Part shown: positions 26,458 through 35,776 of the stretch, one piece after another | Layout: each line of letters opens with the position of its first letter | How positions within the stretch are numbered: position 1 is the stretch's first letter | Assembly (NCBI GenBank): GCA_027592275.1 | Contig: JAQCKF010000001.1 | Location: forward strand, 248,001 to 312,000 | Length of the DNA: 64,000 bases | Origin: Pseudomonadota bacterium | GTDB taxonomy: Bacteria > Pseudomonadota > Gammaproteobacteria > Pseudomonadales > Pseudohongiellaceae | Direction of reading: 5' to 3' | Position numbers and translations under genes: made by a program | Notes under the pieces: model-generated | Databases searched by the model: none | What the model was told of the DNA's origin: nothing | Seen by the model: only the letters and a program-made list of their open reading frames with translations

Positions 26458-28464
26458 ATGTTGTTTTTAAAAAAGACTAGAGTCGCCAATATATTAATCT
26501 TTGCATTCGCGCTAGTAGTGTCTGCCGGAAATGCATTTGCGCAAGATCACTTCAATGCGAAAGGATCGGAGCCAAGCAGCTTTACGTCACAGCTACAGAA
26601 TGAATTTCGTAATAGCCTCCCCTTCGAAGATCAGCGTGACTTCGAAGAGTCTAGTCGCGGCTTCATAGCAGAGCCCGACTCGAGGCAAATTCTCGCTGAG
26701 AATGGTCGCGTAGTCTGGGATATGACGCGCTACGACTTCCTGCTTGAGGACACGGACTTCGATAGTATTCATCCATCGCTGCAGCGACAGGCAACACTGA
26801 ATATGAACTTCGGCCTGTATGAAGTGGTGCCCGATTTCATCTATCAGGTGCGTGGCTTCGATCTAGCCAATATGACGATAGTGAGAGGTGAGTCGGGTTG
26901 GATATTATTTGATGTGCTACTTACTTCACAGACGGCAGCGGCAGCGCTGCGTCTTGTGAACGAACAACTAGGCGAGCTACCAGTGCGGGCGGTCGTCTAC
27001 TCCCATTCGCATATCGATCATTTCGGCGGTGTTCGCGGTGTGATCAGCGAGCAGGAAGTACAGTCGGGTGCGGTGCAGGTCATCGCGCCATCGGGATTTA
27101 TGGAAGAGGCGATCGCCGAGAATGTGTATGCAGGCAATGCAATGTCACGGCGTGCGGGCTTGCAGTATGGTCGCGGTATTCCTTCCGGGCCCTTTGGCCA
27201 AGTCGACTCTGCTATTGGCAAAGCGCTCGCTGCAGGAACAACGGGACTGATTGCCCCAACCTTGGTCATCGAAGACAGCTATGAAGAGCATGTCATCGAT
27301 GGTGTGCGCATGGTTTTTCAGAATTCACCTGGCACCGAGGCTCCGGCAGAGATGAATACTTGGTTCCCGGATCAGAAAGTATTCTGGGCTGCGGAAAATA
27401 TTACGGCCACGATACACAATGTCTATACCCTGCGAGGAGCATTGGTGAGAGATGCGCTGCAATGGTCAAAGCAGATCAATGAGGCGCTGTATCGATTTGG
27501 TCAGGATGCCGAGGTCTTGGTCTCTTCTCATAACTGGCCGCGTTGGGGGAATGAACGAATTCAGCAGGTTATGCGCACACAGCGTGATGCGTATGCGAAC
27601 CTGAACAATCAGGTTTTGAATCTGGCAAACCAGGGTGTGACGATTAACGAGATTCACAACGAGTACAAGGTGCCGAACAGTCTCGCGCAGCAGTGGAGTG
27701 CGCGACAGTATCATGGCTCCGAGTTTCATAACTCTCGGGCTGTGTTGAATCGCTATCTCGGTTACTGGGATGGCAATCCCGCAACGCTTGCTCCTCTTTC
27801 ACCTGCAGACTCTGCACCTCTGTATGTTGAGATGATGGGGGGTGCTGCAGAGATTATTTCTCGCGGGCAGACTCTGCATGATGACGGGCAGTATCGCTTG
27901 GCCATGGAAATTCTCAACAAGCTGGTTTATGCGCAGCCAGACAATAGCGAAGCCAAAGACCTGCTCGCCTCCCTCTTCGAGCAACTCGGCTATCAGTATG
28001 AGAGTGCGAGTATGCGTAATGTTTTTCTTTCTTCGGCACAGGAGCTTAGAAACGGCGCCCCGGCCGTGGCCGCAGCTCGCGGCACTAGTCCTAGTTTAGC
28101 TAGAGCCATGACCACTACTCAATGGTGGGACGCGGTTGCGACCAGAGTCGATAGCGGTCTTGCAGATGGAACGAACTTTACGATGAACTTTAGCTCGCCG
28201 GATACGCAGCAGAATTTTGTCGTGGAAATGAGTGGTGGCACGCTTTCCAATATTGAAGGCTATTTGTCTGACGACGCTGATGTAACCATAACTATGAATC
28301 GGAGTGACCTTGAGACGGTTATCATGGGGCAGGAGACACTCGCATCACAGTTGCAGGCGGGGGTAGGAACGGTGACAGGAGATCAGGCGGTTCTACTTCA
28401 GCTCGCATCCGTGCTGGTTACATTCAATTCCAGCTTCGAAGTTATGCCGGGAACAGGAAATTAG
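26458..28464 (+). CDS. Alkyl/aryl-sulfatase, metallo-beta-lactamase type (SdsA1-like)
   Basis: 668 residues, exported (signal peptide to NAFAQ). Order: metallo-beta-lactamase domain with zinc motif HSHIDH (His183, His185, Asp187, His188), the alkylsulfatase dimerisation domain in the middle (after MGGAAEIISRGQ) and a C-terminal SCP2-like lipid-binding domain (FTMNFSSPDTQQNF to the end). SdsA1 releases sulfate from alkyl sulfates such as SDS by attacking C-O. A GGGGA ribosome site precedes the ATG. The next gene is a sulfatase of unrelated type 46 bases on. Confidence 0.93.
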   Translation: MLFLKKTRVANILIFAFALVVSAGNAFAQDHFNAKGSEPSSFTSQLQNEFRNSLPFEDQRDFEESSRGFIAEPDSRQILAENGRVVWDMTRYDFLLEDTDFDSIHPSLQRQATLNMNFGLYEVVPDFIYQVRGFDLANMTIVRGESGWILFDVLLTSQTAAAALRLVNEQLGELPVRAVVYSHSHIDHFGGVRGVISEQEVQSGAVQVIAPSGFMEEAIAENVYAGNAMSRRAGLQYGRGIPSGPFGQVDSAIGKALAAGTTGLIAPTLVIEDSYEEHVIDGVRMVFQNSPGTEAPAEMNTWFPDQKVFWAAENITATIHNVYTLRGALVRDALQWSKQINEALYRFGQDAEVLVSSHNWPRWGNERIQQVMRTQRDAYANLNNQVLNLANQGVTINEIHNEYKVPNSLAQQWSARQYHGSEFHNSRAVLNRYLGYWDGNPATLAPLSPADSAPLYVEMMGGAAEIISRGQTLHDDGQYRLAMEILNKLVYAQPDNSEAKDLLASLFEQLGYQYESASMRNVFLSSAQELRNGAPAVAAARGTSPSLARAMTTTQWWDAVATRVDSGLADGTNFTMNFSSPDTQQNFVVEMSGGTLSNIEGYLSDDADVTITMNRSDLETVIMGQETLASQLQAGVGTVTGDQAVLLQLASVLVTFNSSFEVMPGTGN

Positions 28465-28510
28465 TAGAAGCCAGGCATTCGGGCTAAACTGAAAAAATTG
28501 AGGTAGAAGC

Positions 28511-29839
28511 ATGAGACGACTCGTTAAACCATTGCTGCTGTTAGTGGCCGCCAGCCTTATTGCTGGCGTTCAGGCGCAAGACGCGCCGCAGCCCAACTTC
28601 ATCGTGATTATGGCGGACGATCTAGGATACGGCGATCTAGGCGTATATGGCTCGCAGCTAATAAAAACGCCGAACCTCGATCGCATGGCCTTGGAAGGTG
28701 CGAGACTAGATAGCTTCTACTCCAGTGCAAACGTCTGTACCGCAGCTAGGGGCGGGCTCCTAACGGGTCGCTATCCAATTCGTCTCGATCTAGTAAGCGA
28801 TGTTGCGCGGCCCACCAACGACGTTCACCTTGCCTCGGAGGAGATCAGCCTCGCCGAAGCTTTAAAGCCACTCGGCTATCGAACCGCGCTGTTCGGCAAG
28901 TGGCATCTAGGCAGTCGAATGGAGTGGTCACCACTCACTCAGGGTTTTGATGAATACTTCGGAGTACTGCATAGCAACGACATGACGCCTCTGGAACTCT
29001 ATCGTCAAGATCAGGTGATCGAGAATCCGGTTAATCAGAACACTTTGACGGAACGCTACACGAATGAGGCGATTCGTTTTATCGAAGACAACCAAGACGA
29101 TCCGTTCTTCCTCTATATGCCGCATACATTTCCGCATGTACCTCTGTACGTGTCGAATCAATTCAGCGGTCAGTCCGATGCTGGGCTATACGGTGATGTG
29201 GTAGAGACCATCGACTGGAGTGTGGGTGAGGTATTGGCCACATTGGAAAGGCTAGGCCTGGAAGAGAATACGATTGTTATTTTTACCTCGGACAATGGAC
29301 CGTGGTTCGAGGGAAGCCCCGGGCCATTTCGTGATCGCAAAGGCAGTTCCTGGGAAGGTGGGCAACGTGTTCCCTTCATCGCAAAGTGGCCCGGCACGAT
29401 TCCCGGCGGACTCGTATCGAACGAGCCGGCAATGAATATCGATATATTTCCAACGCTAGTGAAGCTCGCTGGCGGTGACTTACCTACAGATCGCCCAATT
29501 GATGGAAAAAATATTTTACCGATGCTAACCGATGGTGCAACTTCACCTCATGAGGTGCTTTATCTGTTCGATAGGGATCGAATCGCCGGTGTGCGCAGTG
29601 GCCAATGGAAGCTTGTGGTTGAGTCACAGTACAGGGCTGCAGTACCTAGCTTCGATAATCCAGATTCCTATTACGGTCCCAATGGTTTGTTATTCGATGT
29701 GCAGCGTGACCCGTCGGAGACTTACAGCTTTACGCGCGAGTTCCCGGAAGTTGTCGAACAGATGCGAGTGCTTCTTATTGAAGGGCAAAAAGAATATGGT
29801 AGTACCGTGTTGGAAAACATGTGGAACCGCCCTAATTAG
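28511..29839 (+). CDS. Type I (formylglycine) sulfatase
   Basis: 442 residues with a signal peptide ending AGVQAQ. The alkaline-phosphatase-like core begins NFIVIMADDLGYGDLGVYG, with metal-binding aspartates. The formylglycine site is Cys76-Thr-Ala-Ala-Arg80, the less common C-x-A-x-R form of the C/S-x-P/A-x-R signature. GKWHLGS and TSDNGPWFEG are the other core motifs. It needs FGE-type maturation, encoded elsewhere. GGTAG-like pairing (GAGG) precedes the ATG. The substrate is unknown; neighbours suggest a sulfated glycoside or other natural sulfate ester. Confidence 0.92.
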   Translation: MRRLVKPLLLLVAASLIAGVQAQDAPQPNFIVIMADDLGYGDLGVYGSQLIKTPNLDRMALEGARLDSFYSSANVCTAARGGLLTGRYPIRLDLVSDVARPTNDVHLASEEISLAEALKPLGYRTALFGKWHLGSRMEWSPLTQGFDEYFGVLHSNDMTPLELYRQDQVIENPVNQNTLTERYTNEAIRFIEDNQDDPFFLYMPHTFPHVPLYVSNQFSGQSDAGLYGDVVETIDWSVGEVLATLERLGLEENTIVIFTSDNGPWFEGSPGPFRDRKGSSWEGGQRVPFIAKWPGTIPGGLVSNEPAMNIDIFPTLVKLAGGDLPTDRPIDGKNILPMLTDGATSPHEVLYLFDRDRIAGVRSGQWKLVVESQYRAAVPSFDNPDSYYGPNGLLFDVQRDPSETYSFTREFPEVVEQMRVLLIEGQKEYGSTVLENMWNRPN

Positions 29840-29900
29840 TATGAATAGTAGTATGACTGGTATTTTAGAACGAGAGCCTAGAGAAGAATAAGAAGTTCAG

Positions 29901-31472
29901 ATGTCAGACGAAAATACTAAATCGCTCACATTGTCGGTTAAGAATCTGCGCAAGTCTTTCGGCCCCGTCGAGGTCTTGCACGGCATCGATCTGACGCTTC
30001 GCGGCGGAGAAGTGCACGCGATACTCGGCGAGAACGGCGCCGGGAAGTCTACATTAGTTAAAATCCTCTCCGGCTTCGAGCCGCTCACTGATGGTGAGTT
30101 GCACATTAGCGACGGCAGCGGTAGTTCCCAGCGAATTACCCTCTGGAACAATGCGATCGCCGAGCAGGCAGGCGTCGTGCTAATTCATCAGGAGTTTAAT
30201 CTCGCCGAGCAACTCACAGTGGCAGAGAATATATTCCTCGGCAACGAAATTAAGGGGCGTTTTTTTCTCGATAAGAAAACAATGCGTACCAAGGCGCAGG
30301 AATATTTAGACATTCTGCGCAGTGATATAGACCCCGACGCGTCTGTCGCTCAGCTGCCTGTCTCCGCAAAGCAAATGGTGGAGATCGCGAAGGCTCAGGC
30401 GAAACATGCTCGTGTACTTGTCCTCGATGAACCCACAGCAGTACTCACGCAACAAGAAAGTCAGGTGCTGTTCGAGCTCATCGACCGTTTTCGCCAAGAT
30501 GGTGTGGCGATCGTTTTCATCTCGCACAAGTTGGATGAGATCAAGCAGATAGCGGATGTGATCACAGTGCTTCGCGATGGCGAATTAGTTGGAAGCTATC
30601 CAGCATTACAGTTGAGCAAGGACGACATGGCGCGACTGATGGTGGGTAGAGAGTTAAATTCTCTCTTTCCAGAGATGCCGAAAGTGCCAGGCGAGGCGGA
30701 AGTAGTTCTTCGAGTTACTGATTTGCTACTACAAGGCAATTCAACGCCCAGCAGTTTCGAGTTGAGAAGGGGTGAGGTGCTAGGCTTCTCGGGGCTTGTT
30801 GGCTCCGGCCGGACGGCGTTGATGGAAACTGTCCTTGGATTGAGAAAATCCGCGAAGGGGAACAGTGGAAGTGTCGAGTTACGTGGTGAGCGTGTTGATT
30901 TCAAGCAACTCTCTGCGGCGCGCAACAAAGGAGTCGCCTATCTCACGAAAGATCGCAAAGGAAGCGGTCTGCTCTTAGAGAAAGGGTTAGTCTTCAACTT
31001 CTCATTATTTTCCCTGCACAAGGTATCAAGTCTGCTGATCGACACAAAACGAGAAGAGGTCGCCTTCGAGAAGGCCATCGAAACATTTGATATCCGTATG
31101 AAGGACAGGTCAATCGCGGCGGGAAACCTTTCCGGTGGAAACCAGCAGAAACTATTGCTAGCAAAAATTCTCGAGGCCGAGCCAAGCCTCATCATAATTG
31201 ACGAGCCTACTCGCGGTATCGATATAGGAACGAAAAGCCAGATCTACCACTTTATAGCTCAGCTGATTGCGTCAGGACATTCATTGATACTTATCTCTTC
31301 GGACATTACAGAAGTCATTGGTCTCTCTCATCGCGTGGCAGTGATGTATCACGGGCAGATAAGCGGTGTTTTAGAGGGTGACGAGATCGAGGAGATCGAG
31401 ATCATGCGCTATGCCACAGGCTTGAAGAACAAAAATTTAGAACAAAGCGGAATATCCAATGCTAAAGCTTGA
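29901..31472 (+). CDS. Sugar ABC importer ATPase with two nucleotide-binding domains (RbsA/MglA type)
   Basis: 523 residues. NBD1 has Walker A GENGAGKST, a degenerate signature LPVSAKQMVEIAKA and Walker B VLVLDEPTAVL. NBD2 has the altered P-loop GLVGSGRTALME usual for this family, signature LSGGNQQKLLLAKIL and Walker B IIIDEPTRGIDIG. It powers a carbohydrate uptake system of the ribose/xylose/galactose family. The stop overlaps the permease start by 14 bases. No periplasmic binding-protein gene is next to it, which is unusual for this class. Confidence 0.93.
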   Translation: MSDENTKSLTLSVKNLRKSFGPVEVLHGIDLTLRGGEVHAILGENGAGKSTLVKILSGFEPLTDGELHISDGSGSSQRITLWNNAIAEQAGVVLIHQEFNLAEQLTVAENIFLGNEIKGRFFLDKKTMRTKAQEYLDILRSDIDPDASVAQLPVSAKQMVEIAKAQAKHARVLVLDEPTAVLTQQESQVLFELIDRFRQDGVAIVFISHKLDEIKQIADVITVLRDGELVGSYPALQLSKDDMARLMVGRELNSLFPEMPKVPGEAEVVLRVTDLLLQGNSTPSSFELRRGEVLGFSGLVGSGRTALMETVLGLRKSAKGNSGSVELRGERVDFKQLSAARNKGVAYLTKDRKGSGLLLEKGLVFNFSLFSLHKVSSLLIDTKREEVAFEKAIETFDIRMKDRSIAAGNLSGGNQQKLLLAKILEAEPSLIIIDEPTRGIDIGTKSQIYHFIAQLIASGHSLILISSDITEVIGLSHRVAVMYHGQISGVLEGDEIEEIEIMRYATGLKNKNLEQSGISNAKA

Positions 31473-32424
31473 CTTGAAAACAGCAGGACCCTTTATTGCA
31501 CTCGTCGTGGTTTTTATCATCGGCGTGCTAGTAAACGATGCATTTCTAAGCAGCGGCAATCTCAGCAATATTCTGGCGCGAAGTTCCTTTATTGGCATCG
31601 CTGCCATTGGCGCGACTTTCGTAATCACGGCGGGAGGCATCGATCTTTCGGTTGGCTCGATGGCCGCGTTTATTTCCGGTTGCATGATATTGCTGATGAA
31701 TGCCCTGATGGACACTATCGATTCGATGGTGGCCATTATCATTCTGGCGCTCATCGCGTCGCTGGGTATTGGCGCTGTAGCAGGCCTGATCAATGGTTTG
31801 CTTACCACGAAGGCGAAGATTGAAGCCTTTATTGTCACGCTTGGCACTATGGGAATCTATCGTTCATTGGTCACCTATATGGCTGATGGTGGTACGTTGT
31901 CGCTTAACTTCACGATCGGCGATGTGTATTCACAGGTCTATTACGGCGTGTTTCTTGGCCTGCCTTATCCTGTCTGGGTATTTCTCGCAGTAGCTGTGAT
32001 CGGCTACGTGCTCTTGAATATGACTGTGTTCGGTAGACACTGCTTCGCGGTGGGTTCAAACGAGAGCGTTGCACGCTACTCTGCCATTAATGTAGATCGC
32101 GTGAAGACGGCAACCTATATGCTGCAGGGAGTCTGCGTCTCCATCGCTACTATCATCTATGTGCCGCGCCTGGGTTCGGCGTCGGGACAGACTGGTATTC
32201 TCTGGGAGCTCGAGGCAATTGCAGCCGTTATTATCGGTGGTACAGTGCTGAAGGGCGGCTACGGGCGCATCGGCGGCACCGTTGTCGGAGCTCTAATACT
32301 CACGCTAATTGGCAATATCTTGAATCTGACCGACGCGGTAAGTAACTACCTCAATGGTGCGGTTCAAGGCATAATAGTGATCGTTGCGGTCTATCTACAG
32401 CGTGGCGCTTGGCGCCGGGATTAA
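31459..32424 (+). CDS. Sugar ABC importer permease (RbsC type)
   Basis: 321 residues and eight to ten membrane segments. The family blocks are FVITAGGIDLSVGSMAAF near residue 55, LINGLLTTKAKIEAFIVTLGTMGIYRS, and AAVIIGGTVLKGGYGRIGGTVVGALIL near the end. It forms the channel for the ATPase encoded by the overlapping upstream gene. An exported sugar isomerase-like gene follows after 34 bases in the same direction. Confidence 0.93.
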   Translation: MLKLDLKTAGPFIALVVVFIIGVLVNDAFLSSGNLSNILARSSFIGIAAIGATFVITAGGIDLSVGSMAAFISGCMILLMNALMDTIDSMVAIIILALIASLGIGAVAGLINGLLTTKAKIEAFIVTLGTMGIYRSLVTYMADGGTLSLNFTIGDVYSQVYYGVFLGLPYPVWVFLAVAVIGYVLLNMTVFGRHCFAVGSNESVARYSAINVDRVKTATYMLQGVCVSIATIIYVPRLGSASGQTGILWELEAIAAVIIGGTVLKGGYGRIGGTVVGALILTLIGNILNLTDAVSNYLNGAVQGIIVIVAVYLQRGAWRRD

Positions 32425-32458
32425 TTTTTCAAAGAACAGATAGAGCAGGAGAATAAGA

Positions 32459-33322
32459 TTGACTACTAAGACAGCTCCAATGCCTTTACCCCGCGGTTTC
32501 AACCGACGTAAATTTCTCCACTCTTCTGTAATTTTCACGGCTGGCACTTCTCTGCCCTTGAGCGCATTGGCACAGGGACGCCGTGTAGATAGCGTCGGAC
32601 TGCAGCTGTATACATTGCGAAATGAATTGTCCCAAGATTTCGAAGGCACGCTAGCGCATGTCGCCGAACTAGGTTACAAAGAAATGGAATTTGCCGGCTA
32701 CTACGGCAAGTCAGCCAGTGAGGTGCGTAGCATTCTCGAGCAGAATGGCATGACTTCACCGGCAGCGCATATTCAGTTGCAGGCACTGCGTGACGATCTC
32801 GAAGGAGAAGTTGAGCGAGCCGCAATACTTGGACAGAAATATATAGTCGTCCCAATCCTTCCCGAGAATCAACGTACCATCGCCGAATATCAGCGCACTG
32901 CGGATTATCTGAATCGTGCGGGCGAAGTTTGCAAGCAGGCTGGCATTAAGATGGGCTACCACAATCACAACTTTGAATTTATAGAGACCGACGGCCGTAT
33001 TCCCTACGATATATTATTGGAGGAGACCGAAGCCGATTTGGTCGATATGGAACTCGATCTGTATTGGATTCGCAATGCGGGTGTCGACCCAATTTCCTAT
33101 TTTGACAGCCATCCAGGACGATTCAGCATGCTGCATGTCAAAGACATGGATGAGTTCGGCCGTATGGCAGATGTTGGGAGCGGAGAAATAAATTTCGCCG
33201 AAATCTTCAGTCACGCAGACACAGCAGGCTTCAAACATTTCTTTGTTGAACACGATCGCCCAGGCAATGGAATGGCCTCGGTAGCAGTTAGCCTCTACAC
33301 AGTGCGCAACATCGTTTTCTAA
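32459..33322 (+). CDS. Tat-exported sugar isomerase/epimerase-like TIM-barrel protein
   Basis: 287 residues, xylose-isomerase-like barrel (AP endonuclease 2 family fold). A twin-arginine signal, FNRRKFLHSS, is followed by a hydrophobic stretch and LSALAQG, so it works in the periplasm. Metal-site segments: GYHNHNFEF, DMELDLYWI, MLHVKDMDE and FVEHDRPG. Related exported proteins occur beside GMC dehydrogenases and DUF1080 proteins in 3-keto-sugar pathways. The TTG start at 32459 has AGGAG seven bases upstream. Confidence 0.87.
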   Translation: MTTKTAPMPLPRGFNRRKFLHSSVIFTAGTSLPLSALAQGRRVDSVGLQLYTLRNELSQDFEGTLAHVAELGYKEMEFAGYYGKSASEVRSILEQNGMTSPAAHIQLQALRDDLEGEVERAAILGQKYIVVPILPENQRTIAEYQRTADYLNRAGEVCKQAGIKMGYHNHNFEFIETDGRIPYDILLEETEADLVDMELDLYWIRNAGVDPISYFDSHPGRFSMLHVKDMDEFGRMADVGSGEINFAEIFSHADTAGFKHFFVEHDRPGNGMASVAVSLYTVRNIVF

Positions 33323-33371
33323 ATTCGGTGCGTATTAGGTTGAACAAGAAAGATTAAGAAAAGGCAGGAAC

Positions 33372-33902
33372 ATGACAACAAGACGAGAAGTATTGCAGGG
33401 TTTGATTGTGTCGATCGGTGGAGCAACTGCTCTAACGGCGTGTGGTGGAGTTGCGAATGTATTATCGACGCGGCCCGGGTCGGCGGCGCGCTTCTATACT
33501 AGCGAGGAATATGCGCTAGTGACACGCATAAGCGACCTGATTATTCCGCGTACCGAAACTCCCGGCGCGGTGGATGCCAATGTCCCAGGCTATATGGATG
33601 GTCTTATGACTGACTGGGCGAACAGTGAAACGAAGAATGCTCATCGCACAGCGCTGCGTCAGATAAAGGGCGAGCTAGACCAGCGCGCTCGCGGGAACTT
33701 CCTAGATGCTAGTGACAGTTTGGCGGAGCAATCATTATCTGCATTTGATGCTGCAGCCTTTGCAGAAGATGGGGACACAAGTGGTTATAAGCGAGTGAAG
33801 GGTTATGTGAGTCAGTCCTATTTCGCGACAGAGGAGGGTGCTACCGAAGAATTGAAATGGGTGGCTGTGCCTGGCCGTTGGGATCCGAGTGTCGAGATCT
33901 AG
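33372..33902 (+). CDS. Gluconate 2-dehydrogenase subunit 3 family protein
   Basis: 176 residues. The N-terminus TTRREVLQGL is a twin-arginine signal, and LTACGG near residue 25 could be a lipobox. The body ALVTRISDLIIPRTETPGAVDANVPGYMD is the family hallmark. This small subunit escorts the FAD subunit through the Tat system and attaches it to the membrane. The matching GMC subunit follows after 65 bases. No cytochrome subunit is seen nearby. Confidence 0.9.
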   Translation: MTTRREVLQGLIVSIGGATALTACGGVANVLSTRPGSAARFYTSEEYALVTRISDLIIPRTETPGAVDANVPGYMDGLMTDWANSETKNAHRTALRQIKGELDQRARGNFLDASDSLAEQSLSAFDAAAFAEDGDTSGYKRVKGYVSQSYFATEEGATEELKWVAVPGRWDPSVEI

Positions 33903-33967
33903 AAGTAGCCGATACTTGATGAAATAGAATTACAGATGCAAAAATAGAATTAGATAGGGAGCGACCC

Positions 33968-35668
33968 GTGGCAGATTTTGATGCAATAGTAGTTGGTTCA
34001 GGAATGAGTGGCGGCATGTCCGCGAAGGAACTCACCGAGCGTGGATTGAAAGTTCTGGTGCTCGAACGCGGGCCTGAAATTATTCCCGAGCGTGATTACG
34101 TCGATAATCTAGCTCCCTGGGAGAGTCCAAATCTGGACAACGTGGCGCAGGATGAGATTGCCGAACGCTATCCTAAACAGTACGGCGGTGTTGCTTACGC
34201 GATCAAGGAATCTAACAAGAATTTCTGGGTGCGGGATGACGAACATCCCTATGAAGAAGCCGAGGGCACCAGCTACGATTGGTTGCGTGGTTACCATACC
34301 GGCGGTCGTTCTATCATGTGGTCACGTCAAGTCTATCGCCTGAGCAATCTAGATTTTAATGCGAACAAGACCGACGGTTACGGAATAGACTGGCCGATTC
34401 GCTACGAAGAATTAGAGCCATGGTATGAGAAGGTGGAAACCTTCATCGGCATAGCGGGCAGCGCCGAAGGCCTGCCACAGTTACCCGATAGTGTCTTTCA
34501 ACCTGCATTCGAGTTAACCGATGCCGAGAAAGCACTCAAAGCCAAAGTGGAGACGACATTTCCAGAACGAAATGTTATCGCTGCTCGAATAGCACACCTC
34601 ACCGATGCGACTGAAGAGCAGCAATCATTGGGCAGATCGAATTGCCAGGTCCGTAACCGTTGTCACTTCGGTTGTTCATTCAAGGCCTACTTCTCATCCT
34701 TGAACGCGACACTACCGGCGGCCGAGAGAACTGGCAATCTTACAATGGTGCATAACGCGATCGTGAGCTCGATTGAATACGATGCCGAAACTAATAGAGT
34801 AACGGGCGTGCGTATCGTCGATGCAGAAACAAATGAGAAACGCCTCTATACGTCGAAGGTGATTTTCTTGAATGCCTCTACGATTGCCTCGGCGATGATT
34901 CTATTGCAATCCAAATCTGAGGCTTTCCCAACTGGCTTAGTGAATCGTTCCGATCAAGTTGGCAGAAACTTGATGGACCATGTGAGCGGTGCGGGCGCGG
35001 CTGGCTTGATAAGTGGTTTTGATAACCAGAAAGTCTTCGGTCGCAGGCCCAGTGGCGGTATCTATATTCCCCGTTATGCGAATCTCAACGGTCAAGATAA
35101 GCCTTATCTTCGTGGCTTTGGTTTTCAAGGTGGCTCGAGCCCGTTAGGTAATGCGGGCGGACGGATTGCCGGTATCGGTCGCGGCTTCAAAGAAGCGCAT
35201 AAGAACCCTGGCCCTTGGCGAGTCAACATAGGCGCGTTCGGTGAGCAACTGCCGAATCCAGAGAACCGAGTTACGCTGCATAGCTCGAAGCGCGATCGCT
35301 GGGGCAATCCGCTAGCGCTGTTCCATGTAACCTATAGCGATAACGAACACACTATGCTTGCGGAGGCGAGCAAAGATGCTGTTGCGATGTTAGAGGCGGC
35401 CGGCTGCACGGACATCACTGCGAACGATGTTAGCCTGACGAAACCGGGAAATAGAATTCATGAGATGGGTAGCGCACGCATGGGTCACGACCCGGCGGAC
35501 TCTGTGCTCAATAGCTGGTGTCAGGCGCACGATGTGCCGAATCTGTTCGTGACCGATGGTTCGTTCATGACATCGTCGGCCTGTCAGAATCCTTCGCTGA
35601 CTTATATGGCGTTCAGTGCTAGAGCGGCACACTATGCAGCAGACTTAATCGCCGACGGAACTCTTTAG
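33968..35668 (+). CDS. GMC-family FAD sugar dehydrogenase, large subunit
   Basis: 566 residues. The FAD motif is VVGSGMSGGMSAKEL at the N-terminus. Cysteines in SNCQVRNRCHFGC and the C-terminal block GSARMGHDPADSVLNSWC then QNPSLTYMAFSARAA are typical of the gluconate/glucoside dehydrogenase branch. It oxidises a sugar hydroxyl, possibly C3 of a glycoside given the adjacent sugar isomerase-like protein and nearby DUF1080 protein. It has no signal of its own, which fits export together with the Tat-bearing small subunit. The start is GTG with AGGGAG upstream. Confidence 0.9.
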   Translation: MADFDAIVVGSGMSGGMSAKELTERGLKVLVLERGPEIIPERDYVDNLAPWESPNLDNVAQDEIAERYPKQYGGVAYAIKESNKNFWVRDDEHPYEEAEGTSYDWLRGYHTGGRSIMWSRQVYRLSNLDFNANKTDGYGIDWPIRYEELEPWYEKVETFIGIAGSAEGLPQLPDSVFQPAFELTDAEKALKAKVETTFPERNVIAARIAHLTDATEEQQSLGRSNCQVRNRCHFGCSFKAYFSSLNATLPAAERTGNLTMVHNAIVSSIEYDAETNRVTGVRIVDAETNEKRLYTSKVIFLNASTIASAMILLQSKSEAFPTGLVNRSDQVGRNLMDHVSGAGAAGLISGFDNQKVFGRRPSGGIYIPRYANLNGQDKPYLRGFGFQGGSSPLGNAGGRIAGIGRGFKEAHKNPGPWRVNIGAFGEQLPNPENRVTLHSSKRDRWGNPLALFHVTYSDNEHTMLAEASKDAVAMLEAAGCTDITANDVSLTKPGNRIHEMGSARMGHDPADSVLNSWCQAHDVPNLFVTDGSFMTSSACQNPSLTYMAFSARAAHYAADLIADGTL

Positions 35669-35724
35669 AAGAGAACTCTGTAGGAGAGGACTCATTGGAA
35701 AAGATTTGGTTTAAAGACTAATGG

Positions 35725-35769
35725 TTAGAATAGCATTTCTTAGAATAGAATTTCTTAGAAAAGAACTAA
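35725..35769. repeat. Short 15-base tandem repeat, nearly three copies
   Basis: TTAGAATAGCATTTC at 35725 is followed by TTAGAATAGAATTTC at 35740 and a diverged third copy beginning TTAGAAAAGAA at 35755. It sits in the spacer between convergent genes (GMC subunit and DUF1080), just past the DUF1080 stop, and is AT-rich. It may be no more than a slippage product in the 3' region. Confidence 0.6.
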
Positions 35770-35776
35770 CGAATTT

